Positions 42,194 to 50,627 of a stretch of DNA of 64,000 nucleotides are shown here, piece by piece. This stretch comes from Streptomyces sp. NBRC 110028 (lineage in GTDB: Bacteria > Actinomycetota > Actinomycetes > Streptomycetales > Streptomycetaceae). The stretch is taken from NCBI RefSeq assembly GCF_001417735.1, contig NZ_BBUZ01000027.1:294709-358708 (forward strand), written 5' to 3'. The notes beneath the pieces are model-generated. The model had not been told where the DNA came from and did no database searches. It worked only from the letters and a program-made list of their open reading frames with translations. The translations under genes and the position numbers were made by a program. The first letter of the stretch is position 1, and every line of letters starts with the position of its first letter.

Positions 42194-42517
42194 GTGAACG
42201 TCGACCAGCAGCAGCAACCGCACACCGAGGCCGAACCCCTCTACGCCTGGAGCACCTATCAGGTCTCCGGCGGGGTGGAGGGCTGCGGCCCGAGCGGTAC
42301 CTGCCGGGCGGAACGGACCGCGCGCGCCTGCCTCGAAGCGGCGCTCCACGCCGCGGTGGTCCACTCCCACGCGTATTCCTGGGGCCAGCTCAGCCGGGTG
42401 TCCGCGGATGTCGACCTGCCGTTCCACCTCTGGTCGCGGGCCCCCGTCGCCTGGGCGGAACCCGGGCCCAGTGACACGGTCACCTGGCGTCCCGGCCCGG
42501 CACCGCATCCGCGGTGA
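42194..42517 (+). CDS. Hypothetical protein (107 aa)
   Basis: A 107-residue soluble protein with no recognised family. It is rich in Ala, His, Trp and Gln (DQQQQPHTEAEPLYAWSTY; AALHAAVVHSHAYSWGQLS). GTG 42194 is supported by GGAGAGGG just upstream. It precedes the DUF574 methyltransferase gene by 58 bp on the same strand, so cotranscription is likely. An unusual inverted repeat lies in its promoter region. Confidence 0.6.
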   Translation: MNVDQQQQPHTEAEPLYAWSTYQVSGGVEGCGPSGTCRAERTARACLEAALHAAVVHSHAYSWGQLSRVSADVDLPFHLWSRAPVAWAEPGPSDTVTWRPGPAPHPR

Positions 42518-42575
42518 CGGTGACGGACACGGCAAGCGGCAGGGCGACGAAGGCTCAAGGGCAGGGGATTCTCGG

Positions 42576-43412
42576 ATGAACAGCAGCGGGCCCGGCATCG
42601 GGCTCACCACGGTGGAGTGGCAGTCGGCCGACCACGGCCGCCACTCCGGCCGGCAGGCCAACCCGGCGCGGGTCTACAACTATCTCGTCGGCGGCAAGGA
42701 CAATTACCTCGCCGACTACGAGCAGGCCCAGCGCTTTCTGCGGATCGCGCCGGAGATCCGGGACACCGCCCTGTCCAACCGGCGGTTTCTGCAGCGGGCG
42801 ATGGCCGAGCTGGCCGGCGCCGGGATCAGCCAGTTCCTGGACATCGGCTCGGGCCTGCCCACGACCCCGAACGTGCACGAGATCGCCCAGGCCGTGAACC
42901 CCCGGGCCCGCGTGGTCTACGTCGACAACGACCCCATCGTGGCCAGCCACGGACAGGCCCGGCTGGCCGTCCCCGGCACCACGATGATCGATGGCGATCT
43001 GCGCGAGCCCGAGAAGATCCTGGCCCATGACGAGGTGCGCCGGCTGCTCGACCCCGGGCAGCCGGTGGGGATCGTGCTCACCTTCATCCTCGACTACCTC
43101 GAGGACAAGGAGGATCCGTACGGCGTCGTCGCCCGGCTCATGGAGTGGGCCGCCCCCGGCAGCTGTCTGATCCTGTCCCATGTCACCGGCGACTTCACCG
43201 ACGAGACGCCCGAGGACCGGGACTGGGCGCCGCTCAGCGTCAGCCCGGTGACCGCGGCCCCGCGCGACTACGACGGGATCAAGGGCTTCTTCCGCGGGCT
43301 CGACCTGCTCGAACCGGGCCTGGTGCAGCTGGCCTCCTGGCGCCCGGGCATCGGCGCCGAGCACGACCCGAGCCGGGTGTGGGCCTACGGCGGGGTGGCC
43401 CGCAAGCCGTAA
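42576..43412 (+). CDS. SAM-dependent methyltransferase, DUF574 family
   Basis: A 278-residue protein of the actinomycete-specific S-adenosyl methyltransferase family DUF574 (PF04672). It opens with the family signature NPARVYNYLVGGKDNYLADYE; QFLDIGSGLPTTPNVHE is the SAM-binding loop, and VVYVDNDPIVASHGQA the acidic strand 2. Streptomyces carry many paralogues, generally without a known substrate. ATG 42576 has AGGGGA eight bases upstream. It converges on the SARP regulator gene at a shared hairpin. Confidence 0.92.
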   Translation: MNSSGPGIGLTTVEWQSADHGRHSGRQANPARVYNYLVGGKDNYLADYEQAQRFLRIAPEIRDTALSNRRFLQRAMAELAGAGISQFLDIGSGLPTTPNVHEIAQAVNPRARVVYVDNDPIVASHGQARLAVPGTTMIDGDLREPEKILAHDEVRRLLDPGQPVGIVLTFILDYLEDKEDPYGVVARLMEWAAPGSCLILSHVTGDFTDETPEDRDWAPLSVSPVTAAPRDYDGIKGFFRGLDLLEPGLVQLASWRPGIGAEHDPSRVWAYGGVARKP

Positions 43413-43427
43413 AACCACCGGGCGTAC

Positions 43428-43461
43428 GGCCCCCGGCCCCGCCTCAGTGCGGGCCGGGGCC
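43428..43461. terminator. Hairpin between convergent genes
   Basis: A G/C stem (43428-43442 with 43449-43461, two single-base bulges) closes a six-base loop. It covers the stop codon of the SARP gene (43444-43446). It could stop transcription from both the DUF574 and SARP genes. Confidence 0.5.
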
Positions 43462-46257
43462 GATCTGCAGCGTCATACAGGCGGGGAAGAGCCCGCTCCA
43501 GGTGTGCCCGCGCCAGCTCTCGTACATGCCCGGCCGCTGCCACACCGGCAGCGCCTCGTCCAGATGCGCCCGGCCCTCGGGGAACTTCCCCTGCTCCATG
43601 TACGTGATGCCGATCTCGTACATCGCGAAGCCCTGATGGTGGACGTCGCCGGTCCGCCGGGCCTGATCCAGGCTCTCCTTGAAGTACGTCAGGGCGTCCT
43701 CGGGGCGGTCGAGACCGCGGTGGGCGCGTCCCAGGTTGCCCAGGCCGATCACCTCGGCCGCCAGGTCCCCGGTGTCCCTGGCCAGGGCCAGCTGACGCCG
43801 CTGCACCTCGATGGCCTCCTCGAACCGGCCCAGTTCGGTCAGCGCGTCCGCCAGGTTGCACAGCGACCGCTGCTCGCCCCGCTGATGGCCGATGGCGCGC
43901 CAGATGCCCAGCGCCGACTCCAGGGTGGTCCGCATCTCCTCGTAACTGTGCCGCAGCCAGTGCGCGCCGGCGAGGTGGTCCAGGGCCCACGCCTGGCTCT
44001 CCAGGTCGCCCAGCCGCCGGGCGGCCCCGATCGCCAGTTCGTTGACCGTCTGCAGATCCTGGGCGTGCGCCCGCGGATACAGGAACCACTGCAGGGCCTG
44101 GGCCAGCCGGATCCCGAGCCGGGCGAGCGCGTCGGACTGGGTGACCGCGTGGGCGACGGCGGCCAGCAGGTTGCCCGACTCGGCCTTCAGCCACGCCTCC
44201 GCCTCGTTGCGGTCCCGCAGCGGGACCACGGCGCCCTCGACCGGGTGGCGGGGCCAGGGCCGGTGCGGGTCGAGCATCGTGACCGCCCGCTGGGTGGTGG
44301 CCACGTAAGCCGACATCGCCCGCTCCAGCGCCGCCGCGGGCTCGCCCTCCGGTTCCTCCTGCTCGGCCCGCTCCGAGGCGAACAGCCGGAGCAGATCGTG
44401 CATGTGGTACCGGACGGAGTCCGGGCTCTCCAGCAGCTGCGCGTCGACCAGCCGCTCCAGCGCGTTCTCCGTGCGGTCGGCCGGATGGCCCAGCAGCGCG
44501 GCCGCCACCGGCAGGCTCACGTCCTGCCCGGGCACCGTGCTGAGCAGCCGGAAGGCCCGTACCGCGTCCGCGTCGTCGGAGCGCCGGCCGAGCCGGAACG
44601 CGTCGTAGCTCACCTCGAAGCTGGTACGTACGCCCAGGTCACCGAAGCGCAGCTCGTCCAGCCGGCCGCGGGCGTCGGCCAGCTTGGACACCAGGGTGCG
44701 CAGCGGCCAGGCCGGGCGGGCGGCCAGCCGGGCGCCCGCGATCCGGAGCGCCAGCGGCAGACGGCCGCACAGCCGGGTGATGGCCTCGGCCTCCTCGCGC
44801 TCGGCCCGCACCCGCTCCACCCCGACGATCCGCTCCAGCAGCGCCACGGCCTGGTCGTGGGGGAGGACGTCCAGATGCAGATGGGTGGCGCCCTCCAGGG
44901 TGGTCAGCATCTCGCGGCTGGTGACCAGCGCGGCGCAGTCGGGCCCGGCGGGCAGCAGCGGACGGACCTGGTCCACGCAGGCGGCGTTGTCCAGGATGAC
45001 CAGCATCCGCCGGCCCGCCACCAGCGAGCGGAACTGGGCCGACGCTTCGTCGGTGTCGCCCGGCACGCTCGACCCGTCCACGCCCAGGGCGCGCAGGAAC
45101 CGCCCGAGCACCTCGGCCGGTTCGAGGGCCGAGAGCCCGGCGGTGGTGCCGTGCAGGTCGACGTAGAGCTGGCCGTCCGGGAACCGGTCGGCGAGCTGAT
45201 GCGCTGCGTGGATGGCCAGCGTGGACTTGCCCACGCCGCCGGTGCCGTCGATGGCCGCGATCACCACGGGGCGCCCGGCCCCGCCGCTGTCACCGTCCCC
45301 CTCACCCTCCGCACCCAGATCGCTTTGGTCGCGTTGGTCCAGGAGTGCCCGGATCACCGCCACCTCGCCGTGGCGGCCGGTGAACGCCTGGCTGGCGGGT
45401 GGCAGTTGGCGAGGGCCCCGGGCGGCCGCGCGCGGGGCCGGAGCGGCGGGCGGCTCCTTCTTGCGGGCGGCCGGCGGCGCCAGCAGGGAGGCGTCGGCGG
45501 TGAGGATCCGCTGCTGGAGCCGCTGCAGCGGCGGGATCGGCTCGACCCCGAGGTCCTCGGCCAGCAGCCGGTGCAGATCGCGGTAGGCGGCCAGGGCGTC
45601 GGCCTGCCGGCCGGAGCGGTAGAGGGCCAGCATCAACCGGCCGCGCAGCCCCTCGCGGTACGGATGCTCGGCGGTCAGCGCCTCCAGCTCGCCCAGGACA
45701 TCGGCGTGCCGGCCGCAGCGCAGATCGGCGTCGATACGGGCGTCCACGGCCTGCAGCCGGAGTTCGCCGAGCCGGGTGGTCTCCGCCTCCACGGACGGGG
45801 TCGGGGGCACGTCCGCGAACGGCGTGCCCCGCCACAGCACCAGCGCCTCGCGCAGCCGCTCGGCGGCGCGGGCTGGACTGGGAAACTCGGCCTCCCGGTC
45901 GAGACCGCGCCGCCCCTCCTCGACCAGCTGCTCGAACCGGTGCGCGTCGAAGTCGGCCGCCTCCACCGCCAGCCGGTAGCCGTGCGCCTTGTAGCCCTGC
46001 TTGTCGGTGATCAGGGCTCCGCCGGACGCGTCGCCGAGGCTCTGCCGCAGCCGGGAGACATACGTCTGCAGCAACTTGGCCGCGCTCTGCGGAGCCTGGC
46101 CCTCGCCCCACAGCTCGTCCAGGAGCCGTTCGGCCGGAACGGTCCGGTTGGCGTGGCACAGCAGCACCGCGAGCAGCATCCGCCACTTCGCCGGTCCGAG
46201 GGACGTCCAACCGTCCCCGTCCCACAGCTCGAGCGACCCAAGGACCCGGTATCGCAC
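43444..46257 (-). CDS. AfsR/SARP-family transcriptional regulator with NB-ARC and TPR domains
   Basis: A 937-residue multidomain regulator. Residues 1-95 are an OmpR-type winged helix (RVLGSLELWDG ... LLQTYVSRLRQSLG). Residues 96-255 are the bacterial transcriptional activation domain (FDAHRFEQLVEEGRRGL ... LAEDLGVEPIPPLQRLQQRIL). About 290-560 is an NB-ARC/AAA-like NTPase with Walker A GTGGVGKST at about 338-346 and Walker B-like RRMLVILDNA. About 690-920 are tetratricopeptide repeats. AfsR-type proteins bind direct repeats at promoters of secondary-metabolite or global genes. GTG 46257 has GGAGG six bases upstream. No biosynthetic cluster is adjacent, so its target is not evident; the tauD-like gene is its upstream neighbour on the same strand. 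Confidence 0.93.
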   Translation of the reverse strand: MRYRVLGSLELWDGDGWTSLGPAKWRMLLAVLLCHANRTVPAERLLDELWGEGQAPQSAAKLLQTYVSRLRQSLGDASGGALITDKQGYKAHGYRLAVEAADFDAHRFEQLVEEGRRGLDREAEFPSPARAAERLREALVLWRGTPFADVPPTPSVEAETTRLGELRLQAVDARIDADLRCGRHADVLGELEALTAEHPYREGLRGRLMLALYRSGRQADALAAYRDLHRLLAEDLGVEPIPPLQRLQQRILTADASLLAPPAARKKEPPAAPAPRAAARGPRQLPPASQAFTGRHGEVAVIRALLDQRDQSDLGAEGEGDGDSGGAGRPVVIAAIDGTGGVGKSTLAIHAAHQLADRFPDGQLYVDLHGTTAGLSALEPAEVLGRFLRALGVDGSSVPGDTDEASAQFRSLVAGRRMLVILDNAACVDQVRPLLPAGPDCAALVTSREMLTTLEGATHLHLDVLPHDQAVALLERIVGVERVRAEREEAEAITRLCGRLPLALRIAGARLAARPAWPLRTLVSKLADARGRLDELRFGDLGVRTSFEVSYDAFRLGRRSDDADAVRAFRLLSTVPGQDVSLPVAAALLGHPADRTENALERLVDAQLLESPDSVRYHMHDLLRLFASERAEQEEPEGEPAAALERAMSAYVATTQRAVTMLDPHRPWPRHPVEGAVVPLRDRNEAEAWLKAESGNLLAAVAHAVTQSDALARLGIRLAQALQWFLYPRAHAQDLQTVNELAIGAARRLGDLESQAWALDHLAGAHWLRHSYEEMRTTLESALGIWRAIGHQRGEQRSLCNLADALTELGRFEEAIEVQRRQLALARDTGDLAAEVIGLGNLGRAHRGLDRPEDALTYFKESLDQARRTGDVHHQGFAMYEIGITYMEQGKFPEGRAHLDEALPVWQRPGMYESWRGHTWSGLFPACMTLQIGPGPH

Positions 46258-46418
46258 CCGTAACCTCCGAGGCCCCCTGCCACAGCCCGGCCTCTGTCTC
46301 ATCGGCCCGTGAAGACCGTCAACTCGTTGCCCCGGTAACGGTATACCTCAGCTTTGGCCATGGCCGCCCCGATATCCCGCATCCTGATCAGTCCCGAGCA
46401 GCGGGGCATCATTCCCGG

Positions 46419-46442
46419 TCAACGGGGCACACGGGCCGTTGA
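46419..46442. promoter_or_regulatory. Inverted repeat in the SARP upstream region
   Basis: TCAACGG (46419-46425) and CCGTTGA (46436-46442) form a dyad with a 10-base spacer between the dioxygenase stop and the SARP start; the palindrome GGTATACC lies at 46340-46347. Either could be an operator or, for the first, a weak terminator of the dioxygenase gene. The rest of this 220-bp gap shows nothing clear. Confidence 0.4.
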
Positions 46443-46477
46443 ACCCCGCCGACCGTTCCGGCCCGTAACGGACCGCG

Positions 46478-47419
46478 TCAGAACGGGCGGTCCCCCTCGA
46501 TGGCCACGCGCTCGGCCACCCGCGGGTGCGGCGCGTAGTCGTTCACCGCGTAGTGCTGGGTGGCGCGGTTGTCCCAGAACGCCACGTCGCCGGGCTGCCA
46601 CCGGAAGCGCACCTGGTACTCCGGGACCTGCGCCTGACGGCACAGATATGCCAGCAGTCGGTCGCTCTCCTCCCGGTCCATGCCGGTGATCCGGGTGGTG
46701 AAGGAGGTGTTCACGAAGAGCATCCGCCGCCCGGTCTCCGGGTGGGTGCGCACCACCGGGTGCTCGACGGGCGGGAACACGTCCTGGAACGGAGCCAGCC
46801 GCTCCGGGCCGTAGAAGCGGGAGAAGCCGGGGATGAAGTCGTGCACGGCCGTGGCGCCGTCGATACGGTCCCGCACCTCCCGGGGCAGGTTGTCGTACGC
46901 GGCGGCCATGTCCGCCCACATGGTGTCCCCGCCGACGGGCGGGACCTCGCGCAGCTGGAGCACGGCGCCGAGCGCGGGCCGCTCCCGGAACGTGACATCG
47001 GCGTGCCACACGTTCTCGAAGGTGGGGGTGGCGCCCTCGCCCTTGTCGAAGCGGACCACGTCCTCGCTCGATCCGCTGGCGAGCAGGGGATTGGTCTCCA
47101 GCTCCCCCCAGTGGCGGGCGAGGTCGCGCTGCTGGGCGGAGGTGAGGTGGGCGCCGCGGAAGAAGAGCACCTTCCACTCCAGCAGGGCGCGGTTCAGCTC
47201 CTCGCGCAGCCCCGCGTCCAGCGGCCGGGAGAGGTCGGCCCCGCGGATCTCGGCCCCGAGGGTGCGTCCCTGGGGCACCAGCTCGAAGCGCTCGTACGGG
47301 CGCTCCAGCCAACCCTCGGGCAGCCGGCGCAGCGTACGCGGCCCCTCGTACAGACCGCCCGGGGGAATGCGCGCGTCGCGCAGTACCGGTGGGTTCGGCG
47401 GGGTGTCGATGACGGTCAT
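46478..47419 (-). CDS. TauD/TfdA-family Fe(II)/2-oxoglutarate dioxygenase
   Basis: A 313-residue non-haem iron dioxygenase. The metal triad is His139/Asp141 in NVWHADVTF and His289 in NRATQHYAVNDY; the 2-oxoglutarate-binding Arg follows in RVAERVAIEGD. Overall features match TauD, alkylsulfatase and 2,4-D dioxygenases, which open sulfonates, sulfates or ethers. ATG 47419 has GAGGAG six bases upstream. A LysR gene and a good sigma-70-like promoter lie upstream. No sulfonate ABC transporter is present, so the substrate remains open. Confidence 0.9.
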   Translation of the reverse strand: MTVIDTPPNPPVLRDARIPPGGLYEGPRTLRRLPEGWLERPYERFELVPQGRTLGAEIRGADLSRPLDAGLREELNRALLEWKVLFFRGAHLTSAQQRDLARHWGELETNPLLASGSSEDVVRFDKGEGATPTFENVWHADVTFRERPALGAVLQLREVPPVGGDTMWADMAAAYDNLPREVRDRIDGATAVHDFIPGFSRFYGPERLAPFQDVFPPVEHPVVRTHPETGRRMLFVNTSFTTRITGMDREESDRLLAYLCRQAQVPEYQVRFRWQPGDVAFWDNRATQHYAVNDYAPHPRVAERVAIEGDRPF

Positions 47420-47777
47420 GGTGTTCTCCTCATACGTGACGCGGTGGCAGGGCGAGGCCGCTGGGACGGATGGCAGAGATGCCCTCGCGCCGCGCACGGG
47501 GAGACCCGTCGGGATGCGGTGCGGATGTCGCGGACGTGCGCTCGGTTTCGTCCGTGGTGCCCGGTCGGAGCCGGTCGGGTCCGGGAGTGCTCCGGAGGGT
47601 CAGGAGGCGGACCGGGCGCGGGCCTGGCGGCACGGGACGGCCGTCGCGAGGGCCGGGGAAGGCCGGCTAGAGGCCCGAGCGTTCACAGCCGGTCCGATCC
47701 GGGGCGCGAAGGTGTCCCGTCGTGTCGAACCGGTTCCTGATCATGGCGTCAATTCTGGGATCCGCCACTGACCGCTG
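47420..47777. other. Long upstream region of the dioxygenase gene
   Basis: 358 bp without a credible gene. It holds a promoter-like pair (47752-47781) and the perfect palindrome GAACCGGTTC (47727-47736), implying a leader of over 300 nt on the dioxygenase mRNA if that promoter is used. A G-rich imperfect repeat around 47560-47590 is otherwise unexplained. Confidence 0.45.
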
Positions 47778-47781
47778 TCAA
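47752..47781 (-). promoter_or_regulatory. Candidate sigma-70-type promoter for the dioxygenase gene
   Basis: Minus-strand TTGACA (47781-47776) and CAGAAT (47757-47752) with an 18-base spacer. The -35 covers the end of the LysR gene. The palindrome GAACCGGTTC lies just downstream, where a repressor could block initiation. Confidence 0.45.
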
Positions 47782-48767
47782 TGGCCCGTCTCACGCTCGG
47801 AGACGGCCCGGCGGATCGCGGTTCCGCCGGGCGCCGACGCCGCCGTCGGCGCGGCCGGGTCGCCCACCACGCGGCGGGCGTGCTCCATCAGGGCGGGGCG
47901 GGCCCGCGCGATCAGGGCGCGCCCGGCGGGCCCGCTCGGGCCGCCCGCCCGCCAGGCGAACACCAGCCGCCCGCGCATCGCCGGCCGGGTGATCCGGACG
48001 GTCCGCAGCCGGTCCGCCCGCGCCTCGGCGAACGAACCGGGCAGGATCGCCGCGCCCAGTCCGCGCTCGGCGAGCTGGGCGAGCACCTCCGGATCGCTCG
48101 CCTCGAAGGCGATGCGCGGCGCGAATCCGGCGGCCGCGCACGCCTCGTCGAGCCGGGTGCGCAGCCCCGTACCGGACGGCAGGCTGATCAGGGGCCGCCC
48201 GCGCAGGGTGTCCAGCGAGATGGCGGAGTGGACGGCCAGCTCATGGTCGTGGCCGACCGCCGCGACGATCGGCTGGTCGGTGAGCACCTGCATCTCGATC
48301 CCGGGCGGGGTCTCCCTGCCGACGCTGACGATCGCGGCGTCGAGCCGCCCCGTGCGCAAGCCCTCGAGGAGCTGGTCCGAGTTGGCCTCGGACAAGGTGA
48401 TCTCCACCGCCGGATGGGCGTCGTGGAACTCCGCCAGCAGGTCCGGCAGATCGGCGGTGTGCGAGGTCACCGTCCCCACCGCCACCTGCCCCCGGAGCAG
48501 CCCGGTCAGCTCGTCCACGGCCTGCCGCGCCCCCTCCACCGCGGCGAGCGCGGCCCGCGCGTACGGCAGGACGGCCTCGCCCGCCTCGGTCAGCCGCACC
48601 GAGCGGCCGGAGCGGTCCAGCAGCTCCTGGCCCAGCTCCCGCTCCAGCCGCCGGACCTGGGCGCTCACCCCGGGCTGGGCCACATGCTCCCGCTCCGCGG
48701 CCCGGGTGAAGTTCCGCTCCTCGGCCACCGCGACGAAGTAGGCGAGCTGACGCAATTCCATAAGCAT
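47778..48767 (-). CDS. LysR-family transcriptional regulator
   Basis: A 329-residue LysR regulator. The N-terminal helix-turn-helix is LRQLAYFVAVAEERNFTRAAEREHVAQPGVSAQVRRLE; the substrate-binding domain starts near residue 92 (GQVAVGTVTSHTADLPDLL). The last 40 residues are an Ala/Gly-rich tail. ATG 48767 or ATG 48761 could start it. It is divergent from the SnoaL-like/FAD monooxygenase pair with 106 bp between, the classic LysR layout, and a CGGCCAGA/TCTGGCCG dyad lies in that gap. It may also affect the dioxygenase gene downstream. Confidence 0.92.
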   Translation of the reverse strand: MLMELRQLAYFVAVAEERNFTRAAEREHVAQPGVSAQVRRLERELGQELLDRSGRSVRLTEAGEAVLPYARAALAAVEGARQAVDELTGLLRGQVAVGTVTSHTADLPDLLAEFHDAHPAVEITLSEANSDQLLEGLRTGRLDAAIVSVGRETPPGIEMQVLTDQPIVAAVGHDHELAVHSAISLDTLRGRPLISLPSGTGLRTRLDEACAAAGFAPRIAFEASDPEVLAQLAERGLGAAILPGSFAEARADRLRTVRITRPAMRGRLVFAWRAGGPSGPAGRALIARARPALMEHARRVVGDPAAPTAASAPGGTAIRRAVSERETGH

Positions 48768-48776
48768 TCATTCTAG

Positions 48777-48810
48777 CGGCCAGACCTGTCATCTCTTGGA
48801 CTTCTGGCCG
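48777..48810. promoter_or_regulatory. Candidate LysR operator
   Basis: CGGCCAGA (48777-48784) and TCTGGCCG (48803-48810) form a perfect 8-bp dyad with an 18-bp spacer. It lies 10 bp from the LysR start and 63 bp from the divergent gene, so it is well placed for autorepression and activation. Confidence 0.55.
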
Positions 48811-48873
48811 GGACGGCCGGAGAGTGGAGACAGGAAGGCAGAGCACGGAAGACCGGACACAGGAGGACCCGAG

Positions 48874-49254
48874 ATGACCGGGACGGCCCGCGAACGCGCC
48901 ACCACCCCCGAGGACCTGACCCGGCTGTTCGTCGAGCGCGCCAACGCGGGCGACGCCGAGGGCATGGCCGAGCTGTACGCGCCCGACGCGGTGCTCGCGT
49001 ACCCGCCGGGATCCGTGACCGTCGGCCGGGAGGCCATCCGCGCGGTGTGCCAGGCCCTGCTCGACCACGCGACCGAGCCCTTCCGGCCGGAGGAGCCGCT
49101 GCCCACCGTTCGCTACGGCGACCTCGCCCTGACCTCGACCCCCTCCTCCGACAACACCGGCGGCCGGGTGCAGGTCGTCCGCCGCGAGCCCGACGGCACC
49201 TGGCTGCGCGTCATCGACCGCCCCGAGGTCCGCCCCGCTGCCCGCCCCGCGTGA
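48874..49254 (+). CDS. SnoaL/NTF2-like protein
   Basis: A 126-residue single-domain protein of the NTF2/SnoaL-like cone fold: RLFVERANAGDAEGMAELYAPDAVLAYPPG is the typical first helix-strand unit, then GREAIRAVCQALLD and a closing strand GTWLRVIDRPE. Members are small cyclases, isomerases or ligand-binding proteins. AGGAGG lies seven bases before ATG 48874. Its stop shares one base with the next start (TGATG), so it is coupled to the FAD monooxygenase and probably handles the same compound. Confidence 0.88.
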   Translation: MTGTARERATTPEDLTRLFVERANAGDAEGMAELYAPDAVLAYPPGSVTVGREAIRAVCQALLDHATEPFRPEEPLPTVRYGDLALTSTPSSDNTGGRVQVVRREPDGTWLRVIDRPEVRPAARPA

Positions 49255-50477
49255 TGAGCGTCCTCATCGCCGGTGCGGGCATCGGCGGGCTGACCGCCGC
49301 GCTCAGCCTGCACGCCGCGGGGATCGGGGCCACCGTCGTCGAGAGCGCCCGGGAGATCCGCCCGCTCGGCGTCGGCATCAACCTGCTGCCCCACGCCGTA
49401 CGGGAGCTGACCGAACTCGGCCTCGGCGACGCCCTCGCCGGCCTCGGCGTGGCCACCGCGGAGAACGTGTACGCCGACCGGCACGGCCGCCGGATCTTCA
49501 GCGAGCCGCGCGGTGTGGCCCAGGGCTACCGCTGGCCGCAGTACTCGATCCACCGCGGTGAGCTGCAACTGCTGCTCCTCGCGGCGGTCCGGGAGCGGCT
49601 GGGCCCCGGCGCGGTCCGCACCGGAGCCCGCGTCACCGGCTTCGCGCACGGTCCAGGGGAGGCGGACGGCGTCCGCGCGCGGGTGCTCGACCGGGCCACC
49701 GGCACGGTCGCGGAACACCACGCCGACGTGCTCATCGGCGCCGATGGCCTGCACTCGGCGGTGCGCGCCGAACTCCATCCGGACGAGGGGCCGCTGCTGT
49801 GGTCGGGCATCCGGATGTGGCGCGGCACGACCAAGGCCGCGCCGTTCCTCACCGGCCGCTCGATGGCCATCGTGCGCGACGGGGACGCCGAGCTGGTCGC
49901 GTACCCGATCGGCCGCGACCGGATCAACTGGGTGTGCCAGGTGAGGGTGGCCGAACCGGGCCCGCTCGCCGGGGACGTGGGCTGGAACCGCCCCGGGCGT
50001 GCGGCCGACGTGCTGCCGCACTACGCGCACTGGGCGCTCGGCTGGCTCGACGTACCCGCCCTGCTGGCCGGCAGCGGGGAGATCCTGGAGTACCCGATGG
50101 CCGACCGGGACCCGCTGCCGTCCTGGGGGAGCGGCCCCGTCACCCTGCTCGGCGACGCCGCGCATCCGATGTACCCGGTGGGTGCCAACGGCGCCTCCCA
50201 GGCCATCGTCGACGCCCGGGTCCTGGCGTACGAGCTGTCCGCACCGGACGGGATACGGGCCGGGCCGGCCCGCTACGAGGCCGCCCGCCGCGACGCGACG
50301 GCGGCCGTCGTACGGGCGAACCGGGCCATGCTCCGGGACGGCGGACGCGGCCCGCGGGAGCTGGCCCGGATCACCGACACCTATCGGCGCGCCACCGGAA
50401 GCGAGGTGGAGTCGCTGAACACCCGCCCGTCCCTGAGCCGCCCATCCCCGACCCGACCGCCCCTGATCCGCAGCTGA
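49254..50477 (+). CDS. FAD-dependent aromatic monooxygenase (PHBH-like)
   Basis: A 407-residue flavoprotein hydroxylase of the p-hydroxybenzoate hydroxylase/salicylate hydroxylase class. It has LIAGAGIGGLTAALSLHAAG (FAD), the DG motif in VLIGADGLHSAVR, and VTLLGDAAHPMYPVGANGASQAI (second FAD motif). It uses NAD(P)H and oxygen to hydroxylate an aromatic or related ring. The start overlaps the SnoaL-like stop; GTG 49251 is possible. The pair is probably regulated by the divergent LysR. The C-terminal 15 residues are Ser/Pro/Arg-rich and variable. Confidence 0.92.
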   Translation: MSVLIAGAGIGGLTAALSLHAAGIGATVVESAREIRPLGVGINLLPHAVRELTELGLGDALAGLGVATAENVYADRHGRRIFSEPRGVAQGYRWPQYSIHRGELQLLLLAAVRERLGPGAVRTGARVTGFAHGPGEADGVRARVLDRATGTVAEHHADVLIGADGLHSAVRAELHPDEGPLLWSGIRMWRGTTKAAPFLTGRSMAIVRDGDAELVAYPIGRDRINWVCQVRVAEPGPLAGDVGWNRPGRAADVLPHYAHWALGWLDVPALLAGSGEILEYPMADRDPLPSWGSGPVTLLGDAAHPMYPVGANGASQAIVDARVLAYELSAPDGIRAGPARYEAARRDATAAVVRANRAMLRDGGRGPRELARITDTYRRATGSEVESLNTRPSLSRPSPTRPPLIRS

Positions 50478-50627
50478 GCGGCACGGCCCTCGGGCAGCGC
50501 AGCGCCGCTCGGCACGGCCGGGGTGTGCGATGGCGGACGGGTGAACTCGCGCATAACGTGGGGAAGGCAGCGAATTCGCGGACGGTTCGGTGCGGCGTCG
50601 CGCGGAACCCCGGCGCGGGAGGTCCGG

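Noticed and set aside
43444..46257. A secondary-metabolite cluster around the SARP regulator
   Set aside because: No polyketide, peptide or terpene synthase gene lies in the window; the neighbours are a dioxygenase and a DUF574 methyltransferase only.
50536..50546. A PhoP box upstream of the phosphate transporter
   Set aside because: Only one GTTCACCC-like unit is present; functional boxes need at least two 11-bp direct repeats.
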